From Larimichthys crocea (taxonomy: Eukaryota; Chordata; Actinopteri; Sciaenidae): a stretch of DNA of 64,000 bases. The position numbers were made by a program, and so were the translations under genes. The notes beneath the pieces were generated by a model. It worked only from the letters and a program-made list of their open reading frames with translations, searched no databases and had not been told where the DNA came from. The DNA lies in the NCBI RefSeq assembly GCF_000972845.2, contig NC_040017.1, positions 27,918,061 to 27,982,060 of the forward strand. Direction: 5' to 3'. Positions 22,530-34,743 of this stretch are shown piece after piece (positions within the stretch are counted from its first letter, which is position 1; each line of letters opens with the position of its first letter).

Positions 22530-24000
22530 GGCATCTTGCAGATTAAAACAGAGCTTGCAGGTGTAATCCGGTTCGAATCATCTGACGCCGTTTGAAGATC
22601 AGTCCAATCCTGAATTCTTAAGCAGCCTCTGCTCGCGTGCCCTTGAGCGAGGCATGAATTCAGAGTTGCTTACTCGAACCTTTCTTCCGCTCTGAAGTCG
22701 TCTTTGTGGATCTCTGGAGGGTCGAAGAACTCGAGAAACCTGTTTGACTTTGAATAACTTTAAAGTTTTAACCCTCTCAACTCCAGTGGACTTCTCAAAT
22801 GTTGTTGCAGTTCACTGTTGTGGCATTTGTAGCTTTAATGTGGCAGCAGGTCGTATTATTGGTAATGTATCTGTTTACTGATGGTGATGATCTGATGATG
22901 GTCAGGATCTCCCTCACGACACAATCTGACAACTTCCAGAAGAAACCCGGGGACGCTTTGTCTTCAGACTTACAGAGGAAAATAAAATCATATATCAACG
23001 CAATGATGTATATTTCTGTTCTGTGTTAATGGTGACAACTTAAACTACCTACAGCACAGAGATCAGGACTTTATTTAACATGTTTCGATTCAATGACGTT
23101 CTCCTGGCTGCCAGAGTGAAACATGGACGGGGTCCTCTGGGGTCTGCAGGGGCATCAGGGCAGATCTTTGGGAAACTGAAGAGGAGGAAACTAAATGCAA
23201 ATATTGTGAGCCAAAGAAAGAAAATTCAGTTTCTTGTCCATGAATCTGATGCCTGAAGAACATCGCACAGCACAGTGACCGCCCTGTAATAAGTCTTCAT
23301 GTACGTTATGATAAACTGTCTCACAGAGGTCGATGGTTATTTCTCAGGCTGCAGTTTGTGGTGCTGTTGAATCATGTTGCATCACACTGAGGTGTTTTTC
23401 ACTTCAGACCCACATGAACGACGTTTCTCAGTTTAATGCAACAGCGTTCAGAAAGAGGGCCGGGTTTATTTCATGGCTGTTGCATTATACTGCATAAACT
23501 GAGTGTAATACTTTAATCTCAGAGGACCAGAAACACACATAAACATAAATCTAGGTCTTTTTGATGATATTATATTGAAGTGTACTTATACAGCCTGTTT
23601 AGTCATTCATAAAGCAGAGGGGTTATTTCATTTGAGTGTATCTTAACCTCTGATTGGAGGAAGGTGCCCTAATAACCATTTTGGTACCCACACAATCAAA
23701 ACAAAAGAATGTGGCATACATGGAGTATAACTGACATGAGGTGTCAGTCATGTAATCAGAGTCATTATCTTTTTGTTACCTCATAATGAGACGTTTACAC
23801 CTACAGACACTGCAGGTCAGAAAAACTGGTTCTTCATGAGTTCTCTGGCAAACTTTTTGTCCTTAGGAACCATTTTTTAGCTGTAAGGTTCTTTGGGGAA
23901 CTGGATGTAGAAAAGAGTTCTTGAAGTCACAGCTACAGGTTCAGAGAACCTTTTTAATGTTTAATAGTCTTTCTTTTCATTTTAAAGATTATTGATCACT
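21611..24000. other. Unique non-coding sequence
   Basis: No gene recognised. A degenerate GCTGCTTTAA(T/G)TGCC-type repeat occurs at about 22345-22440 (four loose copies). A CCTTGAGCGAGGCATGAATTC module at about 22640 resembles the CCGAGCAAGGTTCTTGACCC module near 62690 and may be part of a dispersed repeat. Confidence 0.45.
22493..22527 (+). repeat. (GT)n microsatellite
   Basis: GT repeat of about 35 bp. Confidence 0.97.
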
Positions 24001-24044
24001 GGTTCTTTAAGTCCTTACTTTTAAGGGTTTAGTTAGGGTGACGC

Positions 24045-24200
24045 CTGGCTCTTCCACCCGTACACTTACTTGTTCCCCGTTGGTGGAACGTCTTACCAGT
24101 TCCTACAGATCAGGGGTGTCCCTCTCTACCTTCAAACCTCCTGAAGACCTCCAGCTCTTCAGAGAGGACCTCCTCTACAACACTACCAACAACTGGACAT
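24045..24200 (+). mobile_element. Possible LINE ORF2 C-terminal fragment
   Basis: The + strand reads STFKPPEDLQLFREDLL after a broken stretch, which resembles the S.FK..LKT.LFRE.. C-terminal tail common in fish non-LTR retrotransposons and ends close to a stop. The match rests on this single weak motif, so it could be coincidence. Confidence 0.3.
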
Positions 24201-24459
24201 GACACATCTGTATAAGTTATTTTGTGTTTCTAACTCTCCACACAAAAACAGAACATGGATTCAGCTGATCACAGTAGAAACTATTAATTCCCCCCAAAGC
24301 TCCATAAACCTGATCATCTGGAAGTCTCTTAAATTATGCAGACATAATTCTTTGACTAAGAACTTCATTTCAAAGCACCATATGTTGTTGGTAGGCTTTT
24401 CTGTAAGAGCAGGTGTGCTTGGATTTTTTCCAAATGTTTAAAATCTCGCTCCTCTTAAC

Positions 24460-25700
24460 CCAAACACACATTTTCCTCTGTGATTGAAGCCGCCGTGTTC
24501 AAGCAGTTCAGGAAGCCTGCAGTTGAACGTAGTGCATCCACATCTGTGCAGCCCATTGAACAGCTTGCGCCGTGCTTTTTAGACAAACACGTTGCTTTCC
24601 TGTTGACTTCCCCCAGTGCTGCTAACAAGCAGAGCCTGCTGCCAGTCCTCTCACAATCCTGAACTGCCGGCATGAAAACCTTCTGTTTGGGATAGGCTGT
24701 AAAAATGGAGTAGCACCACGAGTTAAGCCTCTTTAAATTAAAGCGAGAACGTTCCGAGGAAGGAGAAGCAGGTTTGTCAGGACAAGCCTCACAGGGGTCA
24801 AGCAGAGTTTCGAGTTGTCAGCGTTCAGACTGTTTCTGTCAGTATCTGTTTGTGTTCAGGCTTTTTAAAGGTCCTGATCAGGTAAAAAGATGATGAAGAT
24901 GAAACTGAAAAAGAATACTGAGAAGTCCAAAGTTTGTCAGATTTAGGACAATCTATTGGCAGAAACAGAAGTATCAGCAGAGTTAGGGTTGGGAGGGTCA
25001 GGAGTTATTGTTCTCTGCGCCAGGACTCAAATCAAGAAGACCATGTTCACAGTTTCCATCAATCCACGCAAGTTCTTCACCGCCTCCATGGTCGAGGTCT
25101 TGACTCCAAAAGAAGTGTTGACCTGTTAAATCCGTCATGTCTACCAGCTCACCTAGTTCAAGGGTGGTGTCCTTCACCGAGGACAAGTCGGGCCATCCCG
25201 ACTGGTGACGTTAGAGCCACCATGGTACAGTGAGGTCAGAGGAAGTACAAGCTAACTTGTTGATGGTGTGACTGTTTTCATGAGTGTGCTGACGACAGGA
25301 AAATGTTGTTACCTCTAGAATGGGCCCTTTGTATCTACAGAGGGAGTGTGCCACGTCTCTCTAGGAACACAAGAAGCTTTAACACCACGTCTAATATTAA
25401 CCGAAGTGATACCTCGAGTGTCTAAGAGACAAGTTCAGCTGCCTGGTTCTCCGATCTGGAGTTACCTCTCTTAGACCTCCATGTTCATGTGCAACAGCAG
25501 ACAGTGAGAGATGATGATGACGGGGTAGACCTCGTTATTTTGTGTTTTCATGTCTGCACTGTGACATGAATAATCTGACTGCAGAACACAGAAACTATGA
25601 ATCTTTTGTTGGACTCGTTGCCAGCGGTTGGTAACTGTTTGTTTACCTCTGTGTCTGTGAGGTGTCAGTCCTCCTCATCTTCTCCTACATCCATCCTCCA
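24460..25700. other. Non-coding sequence, old repeats suspected
   Basis: Several mid-length open frames on both strands (24480-24662 +, 24455-24673 -, 24934-25233 +, 24998-25186 -) without recognisable motifs. The GC content of 25,000-25,250 is higher than its flanks and may mark an old transposon piece, but I cannot name it. Confidence 0.35.
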
Positions 25701-25718
25701 TCCATGTCACTCAGGAAT

Positions 25719-25719
<1 letters not shown>

Positions 25720-25755
<36 letters not shown>

Positions 25756-25761
25756 AGGAAT

Positions 25762-25801
<40 letters not shown>
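25720..25801 (+). repeat. (CA)n microsatellite in two blocks
   Basis: CA runs at 25720-25753 and 25762-25801, each preceded by TCAGGAATGA, so the block itself is duplicated. Confidence 0.97.
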
Positions 25802-25802
<1 letters not shown>

Positions 25803-25890
25803 CTGAATTACTGAATTCCACACACTCCCTCTCCTTCTTTTGGCCTCTTCCTTTCTTTCTTGGACAAAAGTCACCTTTCCTGTCAGGAGG

Positions 25891-25891
<1 letters not shown>

Positions 25892-25984
<93 letters not shown>
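25892..25984 (+). repeat. (GT)n microsatellite, 93 bp
   Basis: Long GT array with a single GC interruption, about 90 bp after the CA blocks and in inverted relation to them. Confidence 0.98.
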
Positions 25985-25988
<4 letters not shown>

Positions 25989-26058
25989 GGCACACTTCCT
26001 CACCTTAACATTGTTATCACACTGGTGACAGGTCTAATTCATTCTTCTCACACACATG

Positions 26059-26059
<1 letters not shown>

Positions 26060-26105
<46 letters not shown>
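26060..26105 (+). repeat. (CA)n microsatellite
   Basis: CA repeat of about 45 bp. Confidence 0.97.
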
Positions 26106-26106
<1 letters not shown>

Positions 26107-26208
26107 ACAGACCTACTAACCACAGTGAGAGTTGAGAACAATCCATTGCTGTCTCTTTCTATCAAGTCCTCTATCTGTGACCGGCTGAACTCCACTGTGT
26201 GTGTGCGG

Positions 26209-26234
26209 GTATATATATATATACATGGAGTATA

Positions 26235-26275
<41 letters not shown>
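26209..26275 (+). repeat. (TA)n/(GT)n compound microsatellite
   Basis: TATATATATATA, a short spacer, a second TA run, then a GT run. Confidence 0.92.
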
Positions 26276-26276
<1 letters not shown>

Positions 26277-26370
26277 TCTCTGACGCAGAGCTGTTAAATT
26301 GCTATCTTAAAGGTGACCTCCCCTGCAGACAGCAGATATAACACTTAACTACGACTGGACACCAGAGGAT

Positions 26371-26411
<41 letters not shown>
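26371..26411 (+). repeat. (GT)n microsatellite
   Basis: GT repeat of about 41 bp. Confidence 0.97.
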
Positions 26412-27600
26412 TTTGCACATGTGTATGTGGTAGCTGTACCTCTCTGAACATTATAATTGTGTGTTATTATTGATATTTTCTAGTTAATCTCTCTGACCTG
26501 TTTAATTAAGAGACGCTCGCTGACAGCAGGTGCAGAGGGCGGTCAGAGGGTCGAGGTCTGCTGGTCTGAAGCTCTGATTGATTCTGACCTCCTCTGTGCC
26601 CAACACAAACATCCTGTTCACGTTTACGTGCACTCTAATTCTATGTAATTATGCAAAAGTCATGTACTCGACTTCTCAGAATCTCCATCTTCATTGACTC
26701 ACATTTCACAGTCTGGATCCAGCCTGACGTGGAAACACTGATTATTTTTTGCAGCGTGCTGTGTGCAGCCACCAATTAAACTCAGAAGTTTCCTGTCGCC
26801 GGGCAGAGCGAGGTAGTTACCCTCTGAATGACTTTTTAACGTTGGCGGTAAGTGGAGGTGGAGTTTGAGCCACACTGTAATCAGCGATCTCATGATTGCA
26901 CAGATGGGCAGCGCCCTGCCATCGGTAACCCGTCCAAATGTCGTGCTTCATGCTCAATATCAATCCAAATGATATGGAAGTTTGGAGGTCATCGCACGGG
27001 ATCATTTTAACATCTGTCTGATGAACTACAGAGCCTGAACGTGAGGGTATGTTCAAGAGTGCAAGTGTCCTGAGTGGCCAGAGTCAAATCTGCCATCAGA
27101 AGATGTCTCAGTTATTCAAAAATGGAGATGACGGTGCTTTTGGACAATCTTTCCTGAAAGTCACTCAAAATGTGGCATTCGCTTGTCTTAAGTGAAAAGG
27201 AAGTAACACTTCAACAGAAGAACTATTGTTCCTGCAGGATTAGTTCTTTGGTTGGGTTTCTCCATCTGAGATGTTTGAGATGTCGGATTGAACCAATCCC
27301 CAAAGATGAGTGACGTGCTGGGCGAGTTCTGTCACAACAAACCTCAGATGTTGCTCATTTATTCATCAGGACAGAGTGATCATGTTATTTTAAGTTTTAA
27401 CAGTGTTAGACAGAGTTCAACATGTTCTGATCCGATGTGCTTTAGGTAATTACAGCGCGGTGTCACGTTAATGAAAGGAAAAGTATTAATTGATGTTTGA
27501 ATGTGACACACTGAAGCTTTAATCAAAGGTTCACCGAGGACTCGTTATCACCGCGAAAGAGCAGTCGTCACAAAGACACACACAGACAACAAGTCACATC
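26412..27600. other. Unique non-coding sequence
   Basis: Nothing recognised. Open frames at 26699-26893 - and 26817-27056 - have no visible domain. Confidence 0.45.
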
Positions 27601-27612
27601 TAAGTGACAAAT

Positions 27613-27616
<4 letters not shown>

Positions 27617-27650
<34 letters not shown>

Positions 27651-27788
27651 AGGTGTATTGTGTGAAGGCGAGGTGATTTCTCTTCTCTCTTATCTTGTTG
27701 TTCTCTTGTCTCTGTCAGCCAGCTGTCTGCGGCAGAGCCTCTCAAACACACACACACATATAATGTAGGCAGATCCTTTGATTCTCCC

Positions 27789-27813
<25 letters not shown>
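27617..27813 (+). repeat. (GT)n and (CA)n microsatellite pair
   Basis: GT array at 27617-27649 and CA array at 27789-27813, in inverted relation 140 bp apart. A third short CA run lies between them (27747-27758). Confidence 0.95.
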
Positions 27814-27819
<6 letters not shown>

Positions 27820-28157
27820 GACTCATTGTGATCTACTCACCTACACACACTATACACACACTGCAGGAAGTACTGGTAGTAGTGGGAAGTAGTGGCTTCA
27901 GAACACAGTGTATGTGTGATTTCATGGAGGTGCTGATGCAAACTGCAGTTACCTTCCAGTGACTGAACACGTTTTGCAGCAGTTAATTAGCAGTGAGCCG
28001 TGTTAGCAGCAGGACAGAAGTGGATGACTGACGCAGCCTCAGAATCATTTCCAAACTGTTTGTGAGAGATGAAGGAAACACGGCTCTGTTCCTGTGGAGG
28101 TATTTTTCTGAAGTGAGTTACGACACCTTATATTGCAACGCACACAGAGGCAGATCG

Positions 28158-28158
<1 letters not shown>

Positions 28159-28195
<37 letters not shown>
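28159..28195 (+). repeat. (CA)n microsatellite
   Basis: CA repeat of about 37 bp. Confidence 0.97.
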
Positions 28196-28198
<3 letters not shown>

Positions 28199-28320
28199 GA
28201 GGAGCTGTCAGGTTTGCAGAGTGCTGATGCTTGCAGACAGCTCAGTGTGAGATAGTTGCAGTCTTTGATATTGAGATACGAGGTCAGTGAATGCATGCAC
28301 ACAAAGAAATGAACACTTAC

Positions 28321-28322
<2 letters not shown>

Positions 28323-28377
<55 letters not shown>
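28323..28377 (+). repeat. (CA)n microsatellite
   Basis: CA repeat of about 55 bp. Confidence 0.98.
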
Positions 28378-28379
<2 letters not shown>

Positions 28380-28591
28380 CAGTGAGTTTTGACAGACTCC
28401 TGACAGACAGATGACACTCTCCTCCACATCAGACATGATGTGATGGTTGAAATCTGATCTGGGCTGAAAGTTTGGGAGTTTACTCCGCAGCTGCTGCTGG
28501 ATGCTGATTTCAAACTGTTGCATGACTGAAAGTCGAAAGTTAATATGTAGTCTGCAAAACAAAAGGCCATGTTAACTTGTTTTTAAATTAC

Positions 28592-28770
28592 GGTTGGTTT
28601 GTTTGTTGGTTTGAAGGTTGGTGGTTGGTTGGTTGGTTGGTTGGTTGGTTGGTTGGTTGGTTGATCGGTAGGTTGATTGGTTTGTGGTTGGTTGGTTGGT
28701 TGGTTGGTTTGTTGGTTGGTTTGTTGGTCGGTTGGTTGGTTGGTTGGTTGGTTTGTTGGTCGGTTGGTTC
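28592..28770 (+). repeat. (GGTT)n tetranucleotide array
   Basis: Imperfect GGTT/TGGT repeat of about 180 bp with GTTTG and GGTC variants. It produces a false Trp/Leu/Val/Gly frame. A much longer array of the same unit lies at 31385-32015. Confidence 0.95.
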
Positions 28771-28774
28771 AGTG

Positions 28775-30600
28775 GTTCATTCTAACCCCAACCAAGATCT
28801 TCCATGAAACTTAACAAAGTGGTTTCACTAAACTTCATTGACAAAAAAAAGAAAAACGTAACACAAGTTGCTCCATCCTCCGTTAACTTGAATGCTGAGT
28901 TTGTTTGTATTATTTTGTGACTTCTGCAGTAACTAATTCCAAACATTGGTGGCTGCAGACTGAGGCAATGATAGACCAGAAACTTCCAACCTGCAGCCAA
29001 CCTGGTTTCCACACTGTCCGACTTGGACGACAGACTGACTGGCAGAAACACAGAGGCCCCTTCAGTCTGTTGAACTAAGTCACTCTGAATGTTATCATCT
29101 GTAGAAAATTGATTTTTTCAAAAGTTGTCTGATGGGACTTCTTCTGTGAGCTAACATGATGTTTTTTGTCAGTGATGCCTGGCGGCTTTGGCATGAGCGA
29201 TATAACTGTTTGAATGAGCTCTCTGATGATAAGTTAGAGTGATGATAATATTCTAAATGTAGCATACACTTAGCCCAATAGCAATGTTTTGGTAATTTGA
29301 TGTAATTTTTATATTTCAGTCTCCTTCCAACTCATTGTTCTGGTCATACTGCAGCACATTTAAAGCCTGGTTCAGTCTCAGTGTATACAGCACCCGATAA
29401 AACCCCCAAACACCAAACAGCAGACACAGGCAGAGACTATCTGGATGAGAAAGTGGAACATTAGACTCTTTAATGTAACGTTCAGGATATAGATTGAGGT
29501 TTACTTCAATTATTATTAGAAAAGTTTGTGAAATTCTGATTGCAAAGACGCCAACACATTTTGAAATACCTAAAGAAGTGAAATCAGAAACCCCGAGCAT
29601 GTGTTGAGACGTCAAATCTGACAATGATGGCTGATGGATTTGAGTTGTTTGTTATGCGATAGTCTGCAGCAGCTGTCTGACTCAACAGTGGAGACGATCG
29701 CTGCAGAACCTGCTGTCACTTCAGAGCGCTGACGACCATCTGCCTGCCGCCGCCAAAACAAGCCGCATCATTCCCGTCCGCATCTCGCTGTCGAATCTGA
29801 TACTCGACACTTCCTGCTCTGATGTTTCACCTTCCTGCAGCTCACAGCCGATAATGCATCCAGTTCCTGGTCGGCTTTTAATCAGAGTCCATCAGAATGA
29901 AATCACGCTGCACCACGTGGTAAACATGAAACGTCTTTGACTTCATCAGGACGCCCCCTGAGGCCGTTTCAGTTTCCTCCAATGATCACTGATGTTTCTT
30001 CCATTAGATATAATATTTAGTCCAGGAAAAATGAAATGTGATTGACCCTGAACACAGAGCATGCATCACATTACAACCAACGAACACAATCTTTTATAAA
30101 ATGGACTGACCTTCAGGATGAGTTCATCCAAATGAAGGTCAACGCCAGAACCTGAGCTCTGTCACATTCGGTGCTGACTGAGGCGACTTTCCATCCAAAT
30201 GTAACTGACCCTAACCACCATTAACTCAACCATTAACAGAGACAGCTATGCACCATGATCCTTTGCTCCCTCATGAAGGAAGTTTTTCTTTGCTGCTGTC
30301 GCCCAGTGCTTCCTCATGACAAGAAAGGACACAATTACTCTGTACGAGTACGACCACGGGCCACGACAAACGGTATTTTCATCTGGGAATGAGAACAGGC
30401 TGATGTATTGCTTGTGCCCTGAGCTGTTCGGATCCTCCGATTTCCAAGTCGTGTCCCTACAGACTGAGCTACTGCCACCTTTCAGTGAAACTGTTCTAAC
30501 GTGACGCGACAAAATGTGTTCGTGGGAACACGGTACTGTTATTTTGCAGAGGCAGTAATTCCATACAATGTTGAAAGTTGAAAGTTTGAATGGAAAGTTT
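28775..30600. other. Unique non-coding sequence
   Basis: No gene or transposon recognised. Open frames (28782-29051 -, 29316-29624 -, 30246-30512 -, 30316-30504 +) have no motif and overlap each other on opposite strands. Confidence 0.45.
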
Positions 30601-30624
30601 TGTCCATGTCACTGTGGCTGAACA

Positions 30625-30648
30625 CGCACACACACACACACACACACC
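30625..30648 (+). repeat. (CA)n microsatellite, short
   Basis: CA repeat of about 24 bp. Confidence 0.9.
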
Positions 30649-31164
30649 AAAGGACAGCAAATGGACCTCGCGGTTGCGTAACACGGTACACTGTTCAGAC
30701 GAAACACATCACTCAGCCGAAAAATCACCAAAAACTGCTGCAGGTCAGACTGATGGATGAACACAATGTCTCAAATGACACAATAAAGACTTTATTTAAA
30801 TGCACACACAGGTATACACAGTATGTGTGTTCAACTTGTACGTCTGTGGGCACGACAGCAGCTTCAATGAGAACTTGCCTTTGGCTAATGTAGGACACAC
30901 ACACACACACACTTCCTGTATGTGTGGCAGGTACATCAGGCTGCTGCAGTTCAGCCTGGTCTCCTTTAATGAGAATTATACAGCAGAGCTGGTGGGTGGA
31001 GACATGAATAATATGTTGAGAACATGTTATTACTGTCGTGTGTTCACATGCTGACATTACAGGTACAGCAAATCTGCTCTGTTCACACAGTTATAGATAG
31101 AAACACATGGCAGAGTTATAGGTCATTATATAAACCTATAGGGGACTAAACTGCCATACTGTGT

Positions 31165-31300
31165 CAGGACAGAGATCTGGATAGGTTGCCAAGGTAGTCA
31201 TGCAGCTCTTTGGAAGTCACCAGCCGTGGATGAGATCCACCCAGAGATGCTGGAGACTTTGGACATTGTTGGACTGAAATCCTGTCTGGAGACCTCATTA
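31165..31300 (+). mobile_element. RTE/Rex3-type LINE reverse transcriptase fragment
   Basis: The + strand encodes a degraded form of the N-terminal RT block of RTE elements: S-PAVDEIHPEMLETLDIVGL, matching the family pattern G(K)A.GVDEI.PEMLKALD.VGL. The reading frame opens after a frameshift and fails beyond about 31300, where the intact element would continue. The strand is opposite to the RTE pieces at 8.6, 33.3 and 57.9 kb. Confidence 0.7.
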
Positions 31301-31384
31301 AAGTATTTTTAGTGAAGTTTAATCAGAAACAAAGTAATTATTCTGTTTTCTTCATGGCTTTAAGAGCCAATGGGTGCAGGCATG

Positions 31385-32015
31385 GTTTGTTGGTTGGTTG
31401 GGTTGTTGGTTGGTTGGTTGGTTGGTTGGTTGGTTGGTTGAGTTGTTGGTTGGGTGGTTGGTTGGTTTGTTGGTTGATTGGTTGGGTTGTTGGTTGGCTT
31501 GTTGGTTGGTTGGGTTGTTGGTTAGTTGGTTGGATGGTTTGTTGGATTGTTGGGTTGTTGGTTAGTTGCTTGGTTGCTTGGTTGGTTTGTTTGGTGGTTG
31601 GTTGGTTGGTTGGTTGGTTGGTTGGTTGGATTGTTGGGTTGTTGGTTGGGTGGTTTGTTGGTTGGTTGGTTGGGTTGTTAGTTGGCTTGTTGGTTGGTTG
31701 GGTTGTTGGTTAGTTGGTTGGATGGTTGGTTGGTTTGTTGGGTTATTGGGTTGTTGGTTAGTTGGTTGGTTGCTTGGTTGGTTGGTTTGTTTGTTGGTTG
31801 GTTGGTTGCTTGCTTGGTTGGTTGGTTGGATTGTTGGGTTGTTGGTTTGTTGGTTGGTTGGTTGGTTGGTTGGTTGGTTGGTTGGTTGGCTTGTTGGGTT
31901 GTTGCTTGGTTGGTTGGTTGGATTGTTGGTTGGTTTGTTGGGTTGTTGGTTTGTTGGTTGATTTGTTGGATGGTTTGTTGGGTTATTGGGTTGTTGGTAT
32001 ATTGGTTGGTTTGTT
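31385..32015 (+). repeat. (GGTT)n tetranucleotide array, 630 bp
   Basis: Long imperfect array of GGTT with frequent variants (GGGTTGTT, GGCTTGTT, GGATGGTT). It keeps three + frames and one - frame open over 120-150 codons (WLVGWLVG or NQPTNQPT), which are not genes. Variant-carrying blocks recur, showing higher-order duplication inside the array. Confidence 0.95.
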
Positions 32016-32224
32016 GTCAACTAAGGGAGGTTTTTGCCCATTATTGACACAATGGATTGTTTCTGTGAGCCGGCCTCTATTATATTTGTGTCTTGTGCAC
32101 ATGTGCAGATGTGAACAGCTTTATTTTGCAACTGGATTTTACCATAATTATCTTTGTTGTAGGCTATAAGATCCTTCTGTCTGTTCGTTGTGTTTTGCCC
32201 TTTCTACTTTAATTCTGTAGTGTA

Positions 32225-32330
32225 TGTTACACTCTGCTGCTGTAATAAGTACATTTCCCCATTGTGGGATGAATAAAGTACAGTCTAATGTAATCTAATC
32301 TAATCTAATCTAATCTAATCTAATCTAATT
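32225..32330 (+). mobile_element. LINE 3' tail with (TAATC)n
   Basis: The sequence ACATTTCCCCATTGTGGGAT is followed by GAATAAAG and then about eight TAATC/TCTAA units. A TTTCCCC..TGGGAT..AATAAAG block ending in a short tandem tail is typical of the 3' ends of Rex1-like and related fish non-LTR retrotransposons. The coding part is not present here. Confidence 0.6.
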
Positions 32331-33280
32331 GTTCTCATTTGTTGCATCTGTCACCGACTTGCACTTATCCTGCTAATGATCACACAGCCACACGAAGTAT
32401 TTGATTGATGAGAAAGATCATTTAACAAACACCAAGTCATTGTTGAAACCATGGCGTCCAGTGAGTCATAACCTCCTCTCCAAGTATGACCCGTGACATC
32501 TGATCCTCTTGGGGACAGAAATTAATAGAAACATCAACCTTTTAATGCAATGAATGAGCAAAGTTTCAAAGGCAATAAGGAAAGAGTGCATCACCTTCAG
32601 CTGGATGGAGAGGAAATCGATGTGGGCATTGAGGAGCACAACAGGGATGGCAGAGTAATGTTGGTCATCATTGCTGAATGGAAGCTCTTTGCAGAACAGT
32701 GGAGACGGTGCCGGCTAAAGGGCTGAACAAACTGCAGCAAACCAGACTAAAAATATCACTCTGCAGTAACAGCACAAGTGCCTGTCACCTCTTTTTGTAA
32801 TTAGTGAGTATCAGGAGTGTGAGCACACGGGCACATCTAGCATAAGATGACAAGCACCGCAGAAACAGGAGCATAATGAGCAATTAGAGTAGTCTGTGTT
32901 CGTCCAATCAGATCCAAATTAGCATGAAACACGATTAGCAGCTAAAACCTGCAGATAAGACTCTGACGAGTCAAACGAGAAATGATTTACCGCGCATGGA
33001 TCACATTTGTGAATTTTAAAGGCACTCAGGGCGGGTTACATGCTGCTGGGAGGACTGTTTGGTATTTTCATCTGAAATAAGATTATGTTCAGAGTTTTTG
33101 TTCTTTTTCTTGAGGATCAAGTGCTGCAGACAACCGTGGAAGGTATTAAGACTGGAGACACTCATACAAACATAATTTGATGCTGATACAAATTCAAGCA
33201 GATTAGTTTTGCAGAATGAAGAAAGAAACAAATTTAATTTGGTTTCCAACAATATCTTCCATCTTCTTCCTCTTATTGAG
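32331..33280. other. Unique non-coding sequence
   Basis: Nothing recognised; frequent stops in all frames. Confidence 0.45.
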
Positions 33281-33283
33281 GAT

Positions 33284-33505
33284 GGGTCATGGTGGCAGCA
33301 GGTTTAGCAGGAGCGCTCCAGACGTCCTTCTCACCATCAACATATTCCAGCTCCTCCTGGAGGATCCGGAGGTGTTATTGGGTCTGTTGCCAGTTGGACA
33401 TGCACAGAACACCAAACGAAGGCGTCCAGGATCCTGATCAGAAGCCCCAACCACCGCAGCTGTCTTCTTCCGATGTGAAGGATCAGCTTTCTCTGGATGT
33501 CCAAG
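33284..33505 (-). mobile_element. RTE/Rex3-type LINE 3' end fragment
   Basis: The minus-strand sense is that of the RTE ORF C-terminus. The complement shows the well-known order: GGCAGCAGGTTTAGCAGG, a CAGACGTCC block, and the CTCCAGCTCCTCC.. stretch that encodes the EELE motif. The fragment is shifted out of frame several times and is not active. Because the element runs on the minus strand, its 3' terminus is at the left edge. Confidence 0.7.
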
Positions 33506-33659
33506 CTGCATGTTCATGCAGGACGTTCTTTCGCCACATGGCAGCTGCGTACAGTCAGTCAGGACAGGAAACAGAAATGATTAGTTCACGACTCAACTAT
33601 GCGTCCTCAAGTTTGAGTCTCGTTTATTTGCCACGACAGACAGCTCACTGAGTTTAATA

Positions 33660-34740
33660 TGATATGATATCATAACAACGTATCTGCAATGTTGTCTGTT
33701 TGCATGGACAAATACGTCATGAACTTTTTTTTAACATTAACCAAAGTACAGATTCTTGAATCCACTCACAGTGGATGTTCTTTGTGGTTTGTTTCTGTCA
33801 GCTGTGAAACTCCTCTTTGATTTTTAATGCATAAATTCTTCATGATTCAGGCTTTGTCACGTTGTAATTGAATACGTTGTTTGTATCAGAAAATGAGTAC
33901 AAGCTCTTCAAACCCGACAAACACTGAGTGACTGACATGTCTGAATATATATGAAACCAATCCAACCTGAGGCGCCTCACTAACTAAATATTAGCAGATT
34001 GCATGTAATTCTTCTGTGAGCGGCTCCATGCTGTTCTCCGCTGATGCAGAACCGTGGACAGGATTGTGACAGAATGCTAACGAGGTCTTTATTTTCATCC
34101 ATGTACCATGGCGTGCTCTGTGCTTTTCCATTAGCACCACTTTTCAAAATCAGATTTCTTGTTCAAGTCGCACCCTTAAGGCCACGTGCATCTGTTCACA
34201 CCTTGGTAACCATGCAGGTGCTTTTCCAGCACGTGAACACTGAATATAACTTTATCTCTCTCTCTCTCTCTCAAACAGGCTGATAAAACTCTGGGTTCAT
34301 CTCTGACATTATTTACTGATTATCTGAGATTTCAAGGATTCATAAAAGACGTAACTTCATGAAATAAAAACATTCAAAACGTTCAAATCTGAGTGCTTCG
34401 TCAGTTTGACATTTCAGCTTTTAATGGGTCTTGAAGACAGATTTAGAGATTTTGTTCTGCGTCTTGTAATGAGCATCTGTCAATCACAGAAACATTTCTC
34501 TGGTCACGTTCAGGCTCCTTTGTTAGAAATCTGTTGTCACTCCAAATCAAACAGCATTAGCAAAGAGCGGCTTCCACTCACATGCTTTAGTGAGGAGCCG
34601 GCGCCAAAGGTCGTCTTCCAGTCACCAGTAAAATGTTTTATTCTCTTCTTCTCTCTCTGACGTGGAGACCTTGGTAAGTTTTTATTCAAAGCATCAACTG
34701 AATATTTATTACTTGTTTGTGCATGATGGAAAACATTTTG
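33660..34740. other. Unique sequence preceding a candidate exon
   Basis: No repeat recognised apart from a short CT run at 34255-34272. If the candidate exon at 34744-34829 is real, this is intron or upstream sequence. Confidence 0.4.
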
Positions 34741-34743
34741 CAG

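Noticed and set aside
22560..22600. tRNA B-box-like GGTTCGAATC
   Set aside because: No A-box, acceptor stem or anticodon arm at the proper distance upstream.
24480..24662. Plus-strand frame EAAVFKQFRKPAVERSASTS and on
   Set aside because: Protein-like composition but no acceptor, donor or domain, and an equally long frame exists on the other strand.
31312..32169. Trp/Leu/Val/Gly 'membrane protein' and Asn/Gln/Pro/Thr frames
   Set aside because: Direct translation of (GGTT)n on each strand.
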